Assembly: GCF_900099895.1 (NCBI RefSeq)
Contig: NZ_FNDY01000001.1
Location: 62,001 to 126,000 of the forward strand
Length of the DNA stretch: 64,000 nucleotides
Direction of reading: 5' to 3'
Source: Paenibacillus naphthalenovorans
GTDB lineage: Bacteria > Bacillota > Bacilli > Paenibacillales > NBRC-103111
How positions within the stretch are numbered: position 1 is the first letter of the stretch; each line of letters begins with the position of its first letter. Below are positions 41,648-50,263 of the stretch, in pieces. Under the pieces are notes generated by a model. It made no database searches. It saw only the letters and a program-made list of their open reading frames with translations, and was not told the DNA's origin. The position numbers and the translations under genes are program-made.

Positions 41648-42148
41648 ATGAAAATTCGTAATAGGCTGTTAAGCACATCCGGAATCGCTCTTTGCTGCCT
41701 GGCGATGTTAGCCGCCGGCTGCGCGAACCGGCCGCAGGCGCAAAACGACCGGCAGCAGGTTCAGCAGCAAGCTGCGCCAAGCCAGGAAACGCGTCCCTTG
41801 AGTGAAACGGAAGAAAGAGTTGAGGTTGCCGATAAAGCCGCTGAAAAAATCGTTTCCGAGGTGCCGGGCGTCCAATCGGCAAACGTTCTGGTGACCCGCC
41901 GCAACGCTTATGTCGCCGCTGTACTCAAGGGCGGTCAAACTCAAGTGTCCCAGGACGTCGAGTCTCAGATTGCGGAGAAGGTTCGTGCCACCGACGCAAA
42001 TATCCGGAACGTTTACGTTTCGGTCAACCCTGATTTTGTGAGCCGGGTAAACCGATATGTTGACGATGTGCAGGCAGGCAGACCGATATCGGGCTTCGTG
42101 CAGGAATTTTCCGAGATCGTACAAAGAGTGTTCCCGAACGCAAGGTAA
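41648..42148 (+). CDS. YhcN/YlaJ family sporulation lipoprotein
   Basis: Spore-associated lipoprotein family of unclear function. The 166-residue precursor has a signal peptide (MKIRNRLLSTSGIALCCLAM) with lipobox LAAGC, a Gln-rich linker and the conserved domain (about 65-140) with VEVADKAAEKIVSEVPGVQSANVLVTRRNAYVAAVL and VRATDANIRNVYVSVNPDFVSRVN. ATG follows AAGGAGGGG. It lies between pdp and dacF and is closed by a terminator. Confidence 0.87.
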   Translation: MKIRNRLLSTSGIALCCLAMLAAGCANRPQAQNDRQQVQQQAAPSQETRPLSETEERVEVADKAAEKIVSEVPGVQSANVLVTRRNAYVAAVLKGGQTQVSQDVESQIAEKVRATDANIRNVYVSVNPDFVSRVNRYVDDVQAGRPISGFVQEFSEIVQRVFPNAR

Positions 42149-42179
42149 TCAGCAAACCCATCAGGGTGCTTTTCTAGTG

Positions 42180-42217
42180 AAGCCAGAGAATCCGCCCGTC
42201 GGATCGCTCTGGCTTTT
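42180..42217 (+). terminator. Terminator of the YhcN/YlaJ gene
   Basis: AAGCCAGAG (42180-42188) and CTCTGGCTT (42207-42215), with an inner AATCCG/CGGAT extension and T residues. Confidence 0.8.
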
Positions 42218-42371
42218 GTACGGCTGCAGGGGTGTCCTCCCTGGATATTAAGCGAGGCGCTTGCAGCCTGCTCCATTTCTTTTCACCATTGGAATATTTT
42301 GTTGGGTAATGGTCAACACTGATTACCAGCAATTTAAACTTGAGCTTCAGTCAGGAGGGGTAGAACAGGCT

Positions 42372-43550
42372 ATGATCAGCAAAGTATTGAAACTAGGGTT
42401 ATCCGTTCAGCTTTTGCTTCTTCTTATGCTTCCAACCGCTATGGCAGAGGAAGGCAAGGCGGCCCAGCCGATTGACCTGGCGCCGAATTCAACGTCTGCC
42501 GTTGTCATGGATGCAGATACAGGAACCATTATTTTTGAAAAAAATAAAGATGCCAAGCTGCCTCCGGCCAGTATCACGAAGATCATGACGATGCTGCTGG
42601 TTATGGAAGCACTGGATCAAGGGAAAATCAAGATGGACGAAAAGGTGCGTACCAGCGAATACGCAGCCTCGATGGGCGGATCGCAAATTTTCCTGGAGCC
42701 AGGAGAGGAAATGACCGTTGAAGATATGCTCAAGGGCATAGCATTGGCTTCGGGTAATGATGCTTCTGTGGCGGTAGCTGAGAAAATAGCAGGTTCGGAG
42801 GAAGCGTTCGTGCGTATGATGAATGAGCGGGCCGAGCAGCTTGGCATGAAAAATACCCGTTTCGTTAACCCGAACGGGCTTCCTGCGGAGAATCACTATT
42901 CTTCGGCTTACGATATTGCGCTGATGTCCAAAGAACTGCTGAAGCACGAAGAAATTACTAAATACACAGGCCTGTATCAGGACTACTTGAGGAAAGAATC
43001 GCCCAGACCTTTCTGGCTGGTGAATACGAACAAATTGGTTCGTTTCTATACCGGTGCGGACGGACTAAAAACCGGTTATACCAGTGAAGCGAAATTTTGT
43101 CTGTCGGCCACGGCCAAAAGGGACAATCTCCGTGTGATTTCCGTCGTCATGGGTGAACCCGACACCAAGACCCGCAATGCAGAGGTAACGAAGCTGTTTG
43201 ATTATGCCTTCTCCCAGTTTACGAGCCTTCCGATTTACAAAACCGGAGATACAATGGGTGAAATGAGGGTAGGCAAGGGTGAAACCCCTATCGTTCCTTT
43301 GACGGCCAAGCATCCCTACAGCGTCCTGCTCAAGAAGGGCGATGGCGTAAACGGCATTCGCCATGAACTGCAGTTGCTGCCTAATTTGAAGGCGCCGATC
43401 GCTGCGGGACAGCCGATTGGCAAGCTTGTCGTATACAAAGATGATCAGGTACTCACCGAGTTTGCGCTGGAATCGCCGGTAGATGTAAAAAAAGCCGGTT
43501 GGTGGACGCTGACGAAACGGACGGCTAAACGCCTGCTTTTCCTGGATTGA
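42372..43550 (+). CDS. dacF: D-alanyl-D-alanine carboxypeptidase DacF
   Basis: Forespore penicillin-binding protein trimming peptidoglycan side chains, located before spoIIA as in B. subtilis. The 392-residue precursor has a signal peptide (VLKLGLSVQLLLLLMLPTAMAEE) and the S11 motifs PASITKIM (Ser-x-x-Lys), SGNDAS (SxN) and DGLKTGYT (KTG). A C-terminal PBP5-like beta domain follows. ATG 42372 follows CAGGAGGGG; 37 in-frame codons upstream are rejected because the signal peptide starts here. A sigma-G-like -35 (GAATA) lies upstream but its -10 is poor. Confidence 0.94.
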   Translation: MISKVLKLGLSVQLLLLLMLPTAMAEEGKAAQPIDLAPNSTSAVVMDADTGTIIFEKNKDAKLPPASITKIMTMLLVMEALDQGKIKMDEKVRTSEYAASMGGSQIFLEPGEEMTVEDMLKGIALASGNDASVAVAEKIAGSEEAFVRMMNERAEQLGMKNTRFVNPNGLPAENHYSSAYDIALMSKELLKHEEITKYTGLYQDYLRKESPRPFWLVNTNKLVRFYTGADGLKTGYTSEAKFCLSATAKRDNLRVISVVMGEPDTKTRNAEVTKLFDYAFSQFTSLPIYKTGDTMGEMRVGKGETPIVPLTAKHPYSVLLKKGDGVNGIRHELQLLPNLKAPIAAGQPIGKLVVYKDDQVLTEFALESPVDVKKAGWWTLTKRTAKRLLFLD

Positions 43551-43589
43551 AGTTAGAGATACGCTGCTCACACGAATCGACATCATGAG

Positions 43590-43634
43590 TCCCCGCAGCA
43601 GATGAACGCCGCTAGCGGGGATTTGGTTTTATCC
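43590..43634 (+). terminator. dacF terminator
   Basis: TCCCCGC (43590-43596) and GCGGGGA (43615-43621) with an inner partial stem, then ATTTGGTTTT. Confidence 0.6.
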
Positions 43635-43647
43635 GCTTTGCGCAAGG

Positions 43648-43725
43648 TGTCGCAATTTTTCTAGTTCTGGCGCTTTTCTTCTAGTTTTGTCGGAGGTGCA
43701 GGAGATGGTTTCCTCTGTGTAGAAA
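43648..43725 (+). promoter_or_regulatory. spoIIA operon promoter: sigma-H element with Spo0A boxes
   Basis: A sigma-H-like promoter reads GCAGGAGAT (43698-43706), about 12 bases, GTAGAAA (43719-43725). Two 6/7 Spo0A boxes lie upstream: TGTCGCA (43648-43654) and TGTCGGA (43688-43694), the latter adjoining the -35. The arrangement fits the known Spo0A-activated, sigma-H-dependent spoIIA promoter. Confidence 0.55.
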
Positions 43726-43757
43726 AGAGTGGGCATAGACGGGAAGGAGTGAGCAGT

Positions 43758-44111
43758 TTGAGTTTGCAAATTGAACTTGAACATTATCGTAAAATGCTGA
43801 TTGTAAGGCTTAAAGGCGAGCTTGACCATCATACGGCGGATACCGTAAAGACGAAGATGGAAGAAGCGATTCTGAGGGGCAACAGCAGCCATATCATTTT
43901 GAGCTTAAAGGATCTGACCTTCATGGATAGCTCCGGCCTGGGAGTCATACTTGGACGCTATAAACTGATTACGGCCAGAGGCGGGAAAATGGTTGTTTGC
44001 GACGTGAATCCGTCCGTGTACCGTCTTCTTGAAATGTCGGGCCTGTTCAAAATTTTATCGATCCAGGATAACGAAAGAAAAGCGATCCAAAGTTTGGAGG
44101 TCGTATCATGA
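43758..44111 (+). CDS. spoIIAA: Anti-sigma F factor antagonist SpoIIAA
   Basis: STAS-domain switch protein; unphosphorylated form releases sigma-F from SpoIIAB. The 117-residue protein equals the B. subtilis length and shows [15 protein letters not shown] and the phosphorylation-site strand [15 protein letters not shown], in which a Ser is the target. TTG 43758 is chosen over GTG 43749: it sits 9 bases from GGAAGGA and gives the conserved MSLQIELEH start. It overlaps spoIIAB by 4 bases. Confidence 0.96.
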   Translation: MSLQIELEHYRKMLIVRLKGELDHHTADTVKTKMEEAILRGNSSHIILSLKDLTFMDSSGLGVILGRYKLITARGGKMVVCDVNPSVYRLLEMSGLFKILSIQDNERKAIQSLEVVS

Positions 44112-44554
44112 GTGAACGCAACTTTATGACGCTTCAGTTTGCAAGCCGCTCTGAGAACGAATCATTTGCACGTGTGGCCGTTGCCGCTTTTGTATCTCAA
44201 CTCGACCCGACCTTGAATGAATTGACGGATATCAAAACCGTGGTTTCAGAGGCTGTGACCAACTCCATTATCCACGGTTACGATAATCGTCCGGATGGCG
44301 TAGTGACGATTACCGCACAAATCGAAGGGGATACCGTTTTTATCACAGTGGAAGATCAGGGAGCGGGGATCGAGGATCTGGATCTGGCTAAGCAGCCTCT
44401 GTATACTTCCAAACCGGAATTGGAGCGTTCAGGCATGGGCTTTACGATCATGGAAAATTTCATGGATGAAATCGAAGTCACTACCGCACTTGGCACAGGC
44501 ACCACAGTCAGGATGAAGAAGCGAATCGAATCGAAAAAAGCTTTATTCAATTAG
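44108..44554 (+). CDS. spoIIAB: Anti-sigma F factor SpoIIAB
   Basis: Serine kinase of the GHKL family that binds sigma-F and phosphorylates SpoIIAA. The 148-residue protein shows the N-box [15 protein letters not shown], the G1 box [11 protein letters not shown], the glycine-rich [18 protein letters not shown] lid and the final box [10 protein letters not shown]. Translationally coupled to spoIIAA (ATGA overlap) and followed by sigF 12 bases on. Confidence 0.97.
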   Translation: MSERNFMTLQFASRSENESFARVAVAAFVSQLDPTLNELTDIKTVVSEAVTNSIIHGYDNRPDGVVTITAQIEGDTVFITVEDQGAGIEDLDLAKQPLYTSKPELERSGMGFTIMENFMDEIEVTTALGTGTTVRMKKRIESKKALFN

Positions 44555-44566
44555 GGGTCTGATCTT

Positions 44567-45322
44567 ATGGATGTGGATTTGAAGAACGCCTCTCACAGTT
44601 ATTTGGACGATGCCGAAGTCAAGCGCTTGATCGCGTTAAGCCAATCAGGGGATGCGCTTGCCAGGGAGACGCTGGTGAACTGCAATATCCGTCTCGTTTG
44701 GTCGGTGGTACAGCGGTTTTTAAACCGCGGTTATGAAGCCGAGGATTTGTTTCAGATCGGCTGCATCGGCCTGTTGAAGTCGGTTGACAAGTTTGACCTG
44801 TCGTATGATGTAAAGTTTTCAACTTACGCCGTACCGATGATTATTGGGGAGATTCAGCGTTTCCTCAGGGATGACGGAACACTTAAAGTCAGCCGTTCAC
44901 TTAAGGAGCTGGCCAACAAAATCCGCAAAACCAAGGATGAGCTTTCCAAACGAAACGGCCGCCTTCCCACGGTGAAGGAAGTAGCCGAAGAACTCCAGAT
45001 TTCTCCTGAAGACGTGGTCTTTGCCCAGGAGGCGAACAAGCCGCTTTCCTCCATTCACGAAACCGTCTTTGAGAACGATGGCGACCCGATTACGCTGATG
45101 GATCAGATTGCCGACGAAGCGCAGGACAAGTGGTTTGATAAGCTTGCGTTGAACGAGGCGATCGGATCATTAAGCGAGCGGGAGCGTTTGATCGTGTATC
45201 TGCGGTATTTTCGGGATCAGACGCAGTCGGAGGTCGCAACCCGTCTTGGGATTTCTCAAGTGCAGGTATCCCGGCTGGAGAAAAAAATACTGCAATCCAT
45301 AAAAAACCAAATTGCACAGTGA
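44567..45322 (+). CDS. sigF: RNA polymerase sigma-F factor
   Basis: First forespore-specific sigma factor. The 251-residue protein has the sigma-70 regions in order: region 2 with GCIGLLKSVDKFD and STYAVPMIIGEIQRFLRDDG, region 3 (KELANKIRKTKDEL) and region 4 with the HTH LSERERLIVYLRYFRDQTQSEVATRLGISQVQVSRLEKKIL. Third gene of spoIIA. A bidirectional terminator separates it from the convergent yuzA-like gene. Confidence 0.97.
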   Translation: MDVDLKNASHSYLDDAEVKRLIALSQSGDALARETLVNCNIRLVWSVVQRFLNRGYEAEDLFQIGCIGLLKSVDKFDLSYDVKFSTYAVPMIIGEIQRFLRDDGTLKVSRSLKELANKIRKTKDELSKRNGRLPTVKEVAEELQISPEDVVFAQEANKPLSSIHETVFENDGDPITLMDQIADEAQDKWFDKLALNEAIGSLSERERLIVYLRYFRDQTQSEVATRLGISQVQVSRLEKKILQSIKNQIAQ

Positions 45323-45327
45323 GGTTT

Positions 45328-45359
45328 AAAGAGGACGAGCCGTAGCTCATCCTCTTTTT
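45328..45359. terminator. Bidirectional terminator between sigF and yuzA
   Basis: AAAGAGGACGAGC (45328-45340) and GCTCATCCTCTTT (45345-45357), one mismatch, T/A tails on both sides. Confidence 0.8.
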
Positions 45360-45375
45360 GTTTATCCGGGAAAAG

Positions 45376-45585
45376 TTATCCGGCTTTTACGTCGTCGCGA
45401 AACAACAGCCCGATGCAGTAAAGGCCGGCAAGTCCGACCAGGGTATAGACAATACGGCTTAAGCCGGAAGATTCGCGGTGAACATCTCCTCCCAGCAGCG
45501 CCGTAACCAAATCCCATTCAAATAATCCCACAAGCAGCCAGTTCAGTGCCCCGATAACCACGAGCGTTAAAGCTGTTTTTGTCAT
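45376..45585 (-). CDS. yuzA: DUF378 membrane protein YuzA-like
   Basis: Small membrane protein of unknown function. The 69-residue product has two transmembrane helices: TALTLVVIGALNWLLVGLF with the family motif GALNWLLVGLF-x-WDLV, and IVYTLVGLAGLYCIGLLF. Between them is a short polar loop. The reverse-strand ATG follows GAAAGGTG. Placement between sigF and spoVA is unlike B. subtilis. Confidence 0.85.
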   Translation of the reverse strand: MTKTALTLVVIGALNWLLVGLFEWDLVTALLGGDVHRESSGLSRIVYTLVGLAGLYCIGLLFRDDVKAG

Positions 45586-45702
45586 GTCCTATGACACCTT
45601 TCTTGTGTTGAGAGTGAGTTCATTGTTAATAAGCTTAGTTTTTGTTAAAAAATCTCTCATTATGCTGCCCGCGGCAAGTTAAATTATGCCAAAAAAAGGC
45701 GT

Positions 45703-45732
45703 GTTTATGACAGTGGATTTTTATTCATACTA
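45703..45732 (+). promoter_or_regulatory. Forespore promoter of the spoVA operon
   Basis: GTTTA (45703-45707), 18 bases, CATACTA (45726-45732). Matches sigma-F/sigma-G type elements; spoVA is sigma-G dependent in B. subtilis. Confidence 0.55.
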
Positions 45733-45774
45733 AGGCAAACAAGACAAACTGCGTCAAAAGGGAGGAACTGCAAC

Positions 45775-46431
45775 ATGCCGTCTGCTTCTGTTCCATCCCT
45801 GTATATACGTTTGCGCAAAAAAATGCAAGTGCGCCGCGGTGAACCGGTATATCTGGGACAAATTGCACAATTGCTGGCGGAGCCGGAGTATGAGCAAAAG
45901 CTGCAGATGCTGGAGCTGTACCGTCCCGACGAACAGGACGGAAGCCTGGTGCTGATCGATATGATGCTGATTGTCCGCAAGGTGAAGGAGCTGTATCCTT
46001 CCATGCAAATCGAGCTTTTTGGGGAACCTCATGCGCTGATTGAAATCCAAGGGCGCTCGAAGCCCCCCAGCCTGGTGTTGATCGTGCTCGTATGGCTGCT
46101 GCTGTTTGTAGGATCGGGGTTAGCCATCATGAACTTTCACGCGGATGTCAGCATGGCCGAAGTGCACCGGCATATTTATAAACTTCTTACCGGCAAGGAG
46201 ACAGAGCATCCGCTGCTGCTGCAAATTCCTTATTCGATCGGGATCGGCATCGGGATGATGACGTTCTTCAACCATTTGTTCAAGAAAAAATTCAATGAAG
46301 AACCGAGCCCGCTTGAAGTGGAAATGTTCATGTATCAGGAAAACCTGAATCATTACATCATTACAGATGAATATGGAAAAATGCAAGCAAAGCATTCTCG
46401 GGAGGAGGCGACTTCTCATCGGGATTCTTGA
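45775..46431 (+). CDS. spoVAA: Stage V sporulation protein AA
   Basis: Part of the SpoVA system that moves dipicolinic acid in spore maturation and germination. The 218-residue protein has a soluble N-terminal domain (LYIRLRKKMQVRRGEPVYLGQIAQLLAEP; VLIDMMLIVRKVKELYPSMQIELFGEPHALIEI) and two transmembrane helices (LVLIVLVWLLLFVGSGLAIM; IPYSIGIGIGMMTFFNHLF), with a conserved KFNEEPSPLEVEMFMYQENL tail. ATG follows AGGGAGGAAC. It overlaps or abuts spoVAB. Confidence 0.9.
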   Translation: MPSASVPSLYIRLRKKMQVRRGEPVYLGQIAQLLAEPEYEQKLQMLELYRPDEQDGSLVLIDMMLIVRKVKELYPSMQIELFGEPHALIEIQGRSKPPSLVLIVLVWLLLFVGSGLAIMNFHADVSMAEVHRHIYKLLTGKETEHPLLLQIPYSIGIGIGMMTFFNHLFKKKFNEEPSPLEVEMFMYQENLNHYIITDEYGKMQAKHSREEATSHRDS

Positions 46432-46840
46432 TGTCCTGCTTCAGATGTTTATCGGGATCGGCGGCGGACTGGTGGTTGGCAGCGGTATGGTAGCGTTTCT
46501 GGTCGTGCTGGATGTCATCCCCCGATTGGCTCAAATTACCAGATCATATAAAAACATCCGGTCTTATGAAATAGCCGTTATTTTCGGCTCGCTGTTTTTT
46601 ACGCTGACCGATTTTTTTGAATGGACGTATTTTCTTTTTCCGATGGCTGCGGCAGGGTTCGGTCTGTTTGCCGGTATCTTTGTCGGAATGCTCGCGGCCG
46701 CGCTGACAGAAGTGATTAATGTGCTGCCGATTTTGGCCAAGCGGATCCGTATGGAGCCATTTATGATTTGGCTGCTGATGGCGATGATTTTCGGTAAAGT
46801 CATCGGGTCGCTAATCGATTGGCTGGGTGTGCTGAAGTGA
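46367..46840 (+). CDS. spoVAB: Stage V sporulation protein AB (start uncertain)
   Basis: Membrane partner of SpoVAA. Up to 157 residues with about four helices (LQMFIGIGGGLVVGSGMVAF; AVIFGSLFFTLTDFFEWTY; AAAGFGLFAGIFVGMLAAAL; FMIWLLMAMIFGKVIGSLI) and the conserved LDVIPRLAQITRSY after the first helix. The best ribosome site, GGGAGGAGG (46400-46408), has no ATG, GTG or TTG in frame at the usual distance. ATG 46367/46373 lies before it and overlaps spoVAA, while ATG 46445 lies far beyond. A non-standard start such as ATT 46424 is possible. Confidence 0.85.
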   Translation: MNMEKCKQSILGRRRLLIGILDVLLQMFIGIGGGLVVGSGMVAFLVVLDVIPRLAQITRSYKNIRSYEIAVIFGSLFFTLTDFFEWTYFLFPMAAAGFGLFAGIFVGMLAAALTEVINVLPILAKRIRMEPFMIWLLMAMIFGKVIGSLIDWLGVLK

Positions 46841-46869
46841 TTCTTATTCGTATCAAGGAGGATAAAGGG

Positions 46870-48630
46870 ATGAAGCCGTACAAAAGAGCGAAGCTTTTGA
46901 GGGTCCGAACGGGTTCGGACCCTGAGAAGGAAGATAGGCAAAACGGAAAATCGGAGGAGAAGCTGGCTATAGACAGCGAGGGAAACATTATTGACAACTC
47001 CGAAACCGAATCGGAGATGCCGCAGCCTCACATCGAATCAGAAGCTTCATCCGGCGGCAGTCCTAAGGGAGAATCCGGCTCTTTTCATCAAGAATGGACA
47101 TTGACTGAAGAAGAACGCGAGCTGATGAAGGATACATCCATTTCAAAGGATTTCGGGCGTTTAAAAAGGCAGCTGGAAGAGCAGGTGGGGTTGAATAAAA
47201 GCTTCGATGTGGTGTTCCGGGAAATGGTGTTTGGAGGTCAAAATACCGGCATATTTTATTACAACGGATTTGCTAAGGATACGGTGCTGACCGATATTCT
47301 GGTGCGTCTATCCTATGCGGATCAAAGGCATCAGGACGACGGGCACACAGCAGGCCAAGGCGATCGGGGCAAGGAACAGTCGGATGTGATCGCGCTTTTC
47401 GAGCAAGCGCTGATTCCCCATATTCAAGTGACGAAGACAAAGAAGCTGAAAGAAGCCATTGATCATGCGGCGATAGGCGGAACGGCTTTTTTCTTCGAAG
47501 GCTACGAGGAAGCGGTGCTGGTGGATGCCAAAAGCTTCCCTGTCCGCTCCACGGAGGAACCGGATCTGGAGCGGGTAGTGCGCGGGTCGCGGGACGGTTT
47601 TGTGGAAACGCTGCTGACGAACGTAACCCTGGTGCGCCGCAGAATTCGCGACCCCCGTTTGAAGCTGGAAATCACCCAAGCCGGTAAACGGACGCAGACC
47701 GATATCTGCATTGGGTATATTCAGGATATTTGCGATAAAAATTTGGTGGAAGCGGTTCGCGACAAAATTCAACAGGTCGATGTGGACGGGATGCCGTTGG
47801 CAGAGAAGCAGCTGGAAGAGGCCATCATTGGCAAAGGGTGGAATCCTTATCCTATGGTACGGTTCTCCGAGCGTCCGGATGTCGTCTCGGCGCATTTGCT
47901 GGAGGGACATTTGATTGTGTTCGTTGATACGTCGCCTTCCGTCATGATCCTGCCGACGACATTTTTTCATCATGTCCAGCATGCGGAAGAGTACCGGCAA
48001 ACCCCGCTGACCGGAACCTACCTGCGCTGGGTCCGTTTTTTCGGCATTGCCGCTTCACTTTTCCTGCTGCCGCTCTGGATGCTGATGGTGATCGCGCCGG
48101 AACTCAAGCCAGCGGGACTGGATTTCATCGGACCGCAGAAGGCGGGGAAAATTCCGCTGCTCGGCCAGTTCCTGATTGCCGAGTTCGGACTGGATTTAAT
48201 GCGGATGGCAGCGATTCATACGCCTACTCCGCTGGCGACGGCGATGGGCTTGGTCGCGGCGATTTTGATCGGAGACGTGGCGGTGAAAAGCGGATTATTC
48301 GTCAATGAGGTGATTTTGTATCTTGCCGTGGCGGCTGTCGGTACCTTTGCCACGCCGAGCTATGAGCTCAGCCTCGCGAACCGGTTGGCCCGGTTGGGTC
48401 TGCTGTTGGCGACAGCCGTCTTCAAGGTGCCCGGTCTTGTGATTGGCTCTACCTTGCTTGTCCTTATGCTGGCGCTCCAAAGATCTTATAACACGCCGTA
48501 CTTATGGCCGTTTATACCGTTTAACGCCAAAGCGATGGCCGACATTATCATCAGACGCCCGTTTATGTCGATGAAAACCCGGTTAAGCATCACCAAGCCG
48601 ACCGACAGGACGAGGCAGCCGCAGCGCTGA
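46870..48630 (+). CDS. spoVAF: GerA-family spore protein SpoVAF
   Basis: GerA A-subunit homologue encoded in spoVA operons; linked to germination rate in Bacillus. The 586-residue protein is longer than B. subtilis SpoVAF (about 490) because of a polar, acidic N-terminal extension (first 90 residues, many Glu/Ser). The GerA core follows: VLVDAKSFPVRSTEEPDLERVVRGSRDGFVETLLTN, RRRIRDPRLKLE and MPLAEKQLEEAI, then about five helices near the C-terminus. ATG 46870 follows AAGGAGG. spoVAC, AD and AE genes are absent before it. Confidence 0.88.
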   Translation: MKPYKRAKLLRVRTGSDPEKEDRQNGKSEEKLAIDSEGNIIDNSETESEMPQPHIESEASSGGSPKGESGSFHQEWTLTEEERELMKDTSISKDFGRLKRQLEEQVGLNKSFDVVFREMVFGGQNTGIFYYNGFAKDTVLTDILVRLSYADQRHQDDGHTAGQGDRGKEQSDVIALFEQALIPHIQVTKTKKLKEAIDHAAIGGTAFFFEGYEEAVLVDAKSFPVRSTEEPDLERVVRGSRDGFVETLLTNVTLVRRRIRDPRLKLEITQAGKRTQTDICIGYIQDICDKNLVEAVRDKIQQVDVDGMPLAEKQLEEAIIGKGWNPYPMVRFSERPDVVSAHLLEGHLIVFVDTSPSVMILPTTFFHHVQHAEEYRQTPLTGTYLRWVRFFGIAASLFLLPLWMLMVIAPELKPAGLDFIGPQKAGKIPLLGQFLIAEFGLDLMRMAAIHTPTPLATAMGLVAAILIGDVAVKSGLFVNEVILYLAVAAVGTFATPSYELSLANRLARLGLLLATAVFKVPGLVIGSTLLVLMLALQRSYNTPYLWPFIPFNAKAMADIIIRRPFMSMKTRLSITKPTDRTRQPQR

Positions 48631-48646
48631 CAGACCTGCCTTTAAC

Positions 48647-48680
48647 AAACCTTACGGCTTTGCGCTTAAGGAAAGGTTTT
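48647..48680 (+). terminator. Possible terminator between spoVAF and lysA
   Basis: AAACCTT (48647-48653) and AAGGTTT (48673-48679) with T following. The right arm is AGGTTTTGCTT, like the fur-leader repeat. Confidence 0.4.
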
Positions 48681-48754
48681 GCTTATTGTCAGTCCGAGTC
48701 CATCTGTGTTACTTTAGAAGAAATGTCTAGTTAGGGAAGAGGGAATAACACACG

Positions 48755-50086
48755 ATGTATTTACACGGCACAAGTAAAATCAATGACAATGGGCACCTTG
48801 AAATCGGTGGCTGCGATACAGTAGAATTGGCAAAGAAATTCGGCACCCCGCTTTATGTCATGGATGAAGCGCTGATTCGCCGGCGGTGCCGCGAATTTGT
48901 AGAGGCTTTTCGCCATTCGGGCCTCCGCTTCCAGGTAGCTTACGCCAGCAAAGCGTTCAGCGTCATGGCGATGTGCCGCATCGTGGAGGAAGAAGGCATG
49001 TCGCTGGACGTCGTGTCCGACGGCGAGCTGTACACTGCGCTGCAGGCAGGATTTCCGGCGGAGCGGATTCATTTCCACGGCAACAATAAGACGCCATACG
49101 AATTGGAGATGGCCGTCGATGCGAAGATCGGCTGCTTTGTCGTCGACAACTTCGTGGAGCTGCATATGCTTAATGCGATTGCAGCCGAGAAGAAACAAAA
49201 GGTGAACATCCTGCTTCGCATTACTCCGGGAGTCGATGCGCATACGCATGAATATATCTCAACGGGTCAAACGGATTCCAAATTCGGATTCGATTTGGAG
49301 AACGGCTCCGCTATGCAAGCGGTCAAAGAAGCATCGGACCTGTCTCATTTGATTCTGCTCGGCGTGCATTCCCATATCGGTTCGCAAATTTTCGAGGTGG
49401 GCGGATTCCGTTTGGCGGTGGACAAAGTGACGGACTTTGCCTTGAAGGTGCGTCAGGAGCTTGATGTGACGTTTAGCGTCATCAATCTGGGCGGCGGTTT
49501 TGGCATTCGCTATGTCGAGGGGGATACGCCCTTGCCTGTGGCGGAATATGTCAAAGCGATCACGGATGCGGTCCGCGGCAATTTCGGGAACCACGCATAT
49601 CCGCTTCCGGAAATTTGGATCGAGCCGGGGCGCAGCATTGTAGGCGATGCGGGAACGACTTTGTATACCGTCGGCACGTATAAGGACATCCCGGGCGTCC
49701 GCAAATATGTAGCGGTGGACGGCGGCATGACGGATAATCCGCGTCCTGCTTTGTACGAAGCGCAGTATGAAGCCATGCTTGCCAACCGCGCGCATGACCC
49801 GAATGAGGAAGTCGTCTCCATTGCAGGCAAATGCTGCGAAAGCGGAGATATGCTGATCTGGGATGTGAATCTGCCGAAGGTACGGACAGGTGATTTGCTT
49901 GCCGTAGCCTGCACCGGCGCATACAATTACGCGATGGCCAGCAATTATAACCGCATTCGCCGTCCGGCGGTCGTTTTTGTGAAAGACGGGCAAGCCGACG
50001 TGGTCGTTAAACGCGAGACGTTTGAGTATCTTGTGGGGAATGACGTCGTGCCTGAGCGGATGAAGCAGGTAACGAAAACAACATAA
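48755..50086 (+). CDS. lysA: Diaminopimelate decarboxylase
   Basis: PLP enzyme for the last step of lysine synthesis. The 443-residue protein has FQVAYASKAFSVMAMCRI (PLP lysine in YASKA), LRITPGVDAHTHEYISTGQTDSKFGF, the HSHIGSQIF motif, NLGGGFGIRY, EPGRSIVGDAG and the CCESGD-type catalytic loop (GKCCESGDML). It follows spoVAF as in B. subtilis. No lysine riboswitch is visible in the 124-base gap upstream. A terminator follows. Confidence 0.96.
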   Translation: MYLHGTSKINDNGHLEIGGCDTVELAKKFGTPLYVMDEALIRRRCREFVEAFRHSGLRFQVAYASKAFSVMAMCRIVEEEGMSLDVVSDGELYTALQAGFPAERIHFHGNNKTPYELEMAVDAKIGCFVVDNFVELHMLNAIAAEKKQKVNILLRITPGVDAHTHEYISTGQTDSKFGFDLENGSAMQAVKEASDLSHLILLGVHSHIGSQIFEVGGFRLAVDKVTDFALKVRQELDVTFSVINLGGGFGIRYVEGDTPLPVAEYVKAITDAVRGNFGNHAYPLPEIWIEPGRSIVGDAGTTLYTVGTYKDIPGVRKYVAVDGGMTDNPRPALYEAQYEAMLANRAHDPNEEVVSIAGKCCESGDMLIWDVNLPKVRTGDLLAVACTGAYNYAMASNYNRIRRPAVVFVKDGQADVVVKRETFEYLVGNDVVPERMKQVTKTT

Positions 50087-50094
50087 TGGAAGAG

Positions 50095-50120
50095 ACGCTC
50101 AGCTGACGGCTGGGCGTTTT
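50095..50120 (+). terminator. lysA terminator
   Basis: ACGCTCAGC and GCTGGGCGT (one G-U) around a 5-base loop, then TTTT. Confidence 0.75.
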
Positions 50121-50263
50121 GTTGTCATATTGAAACGGCACACGGATCTACCATTTGTGCGGAGCTGATTTTCATAGTAAAATAGTTGAGGACAACCTGG
50201 GATATTTGCTGAAGCATCATTTCCGGTTACATATATGACGAAAATAAGGAGATGTATATACCT

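Noticed and set aside
48631-48754. Lysine riboswitch before lysA
   Set aside because: The gap is too short (124 bases) and lacks L-box conserved strings.
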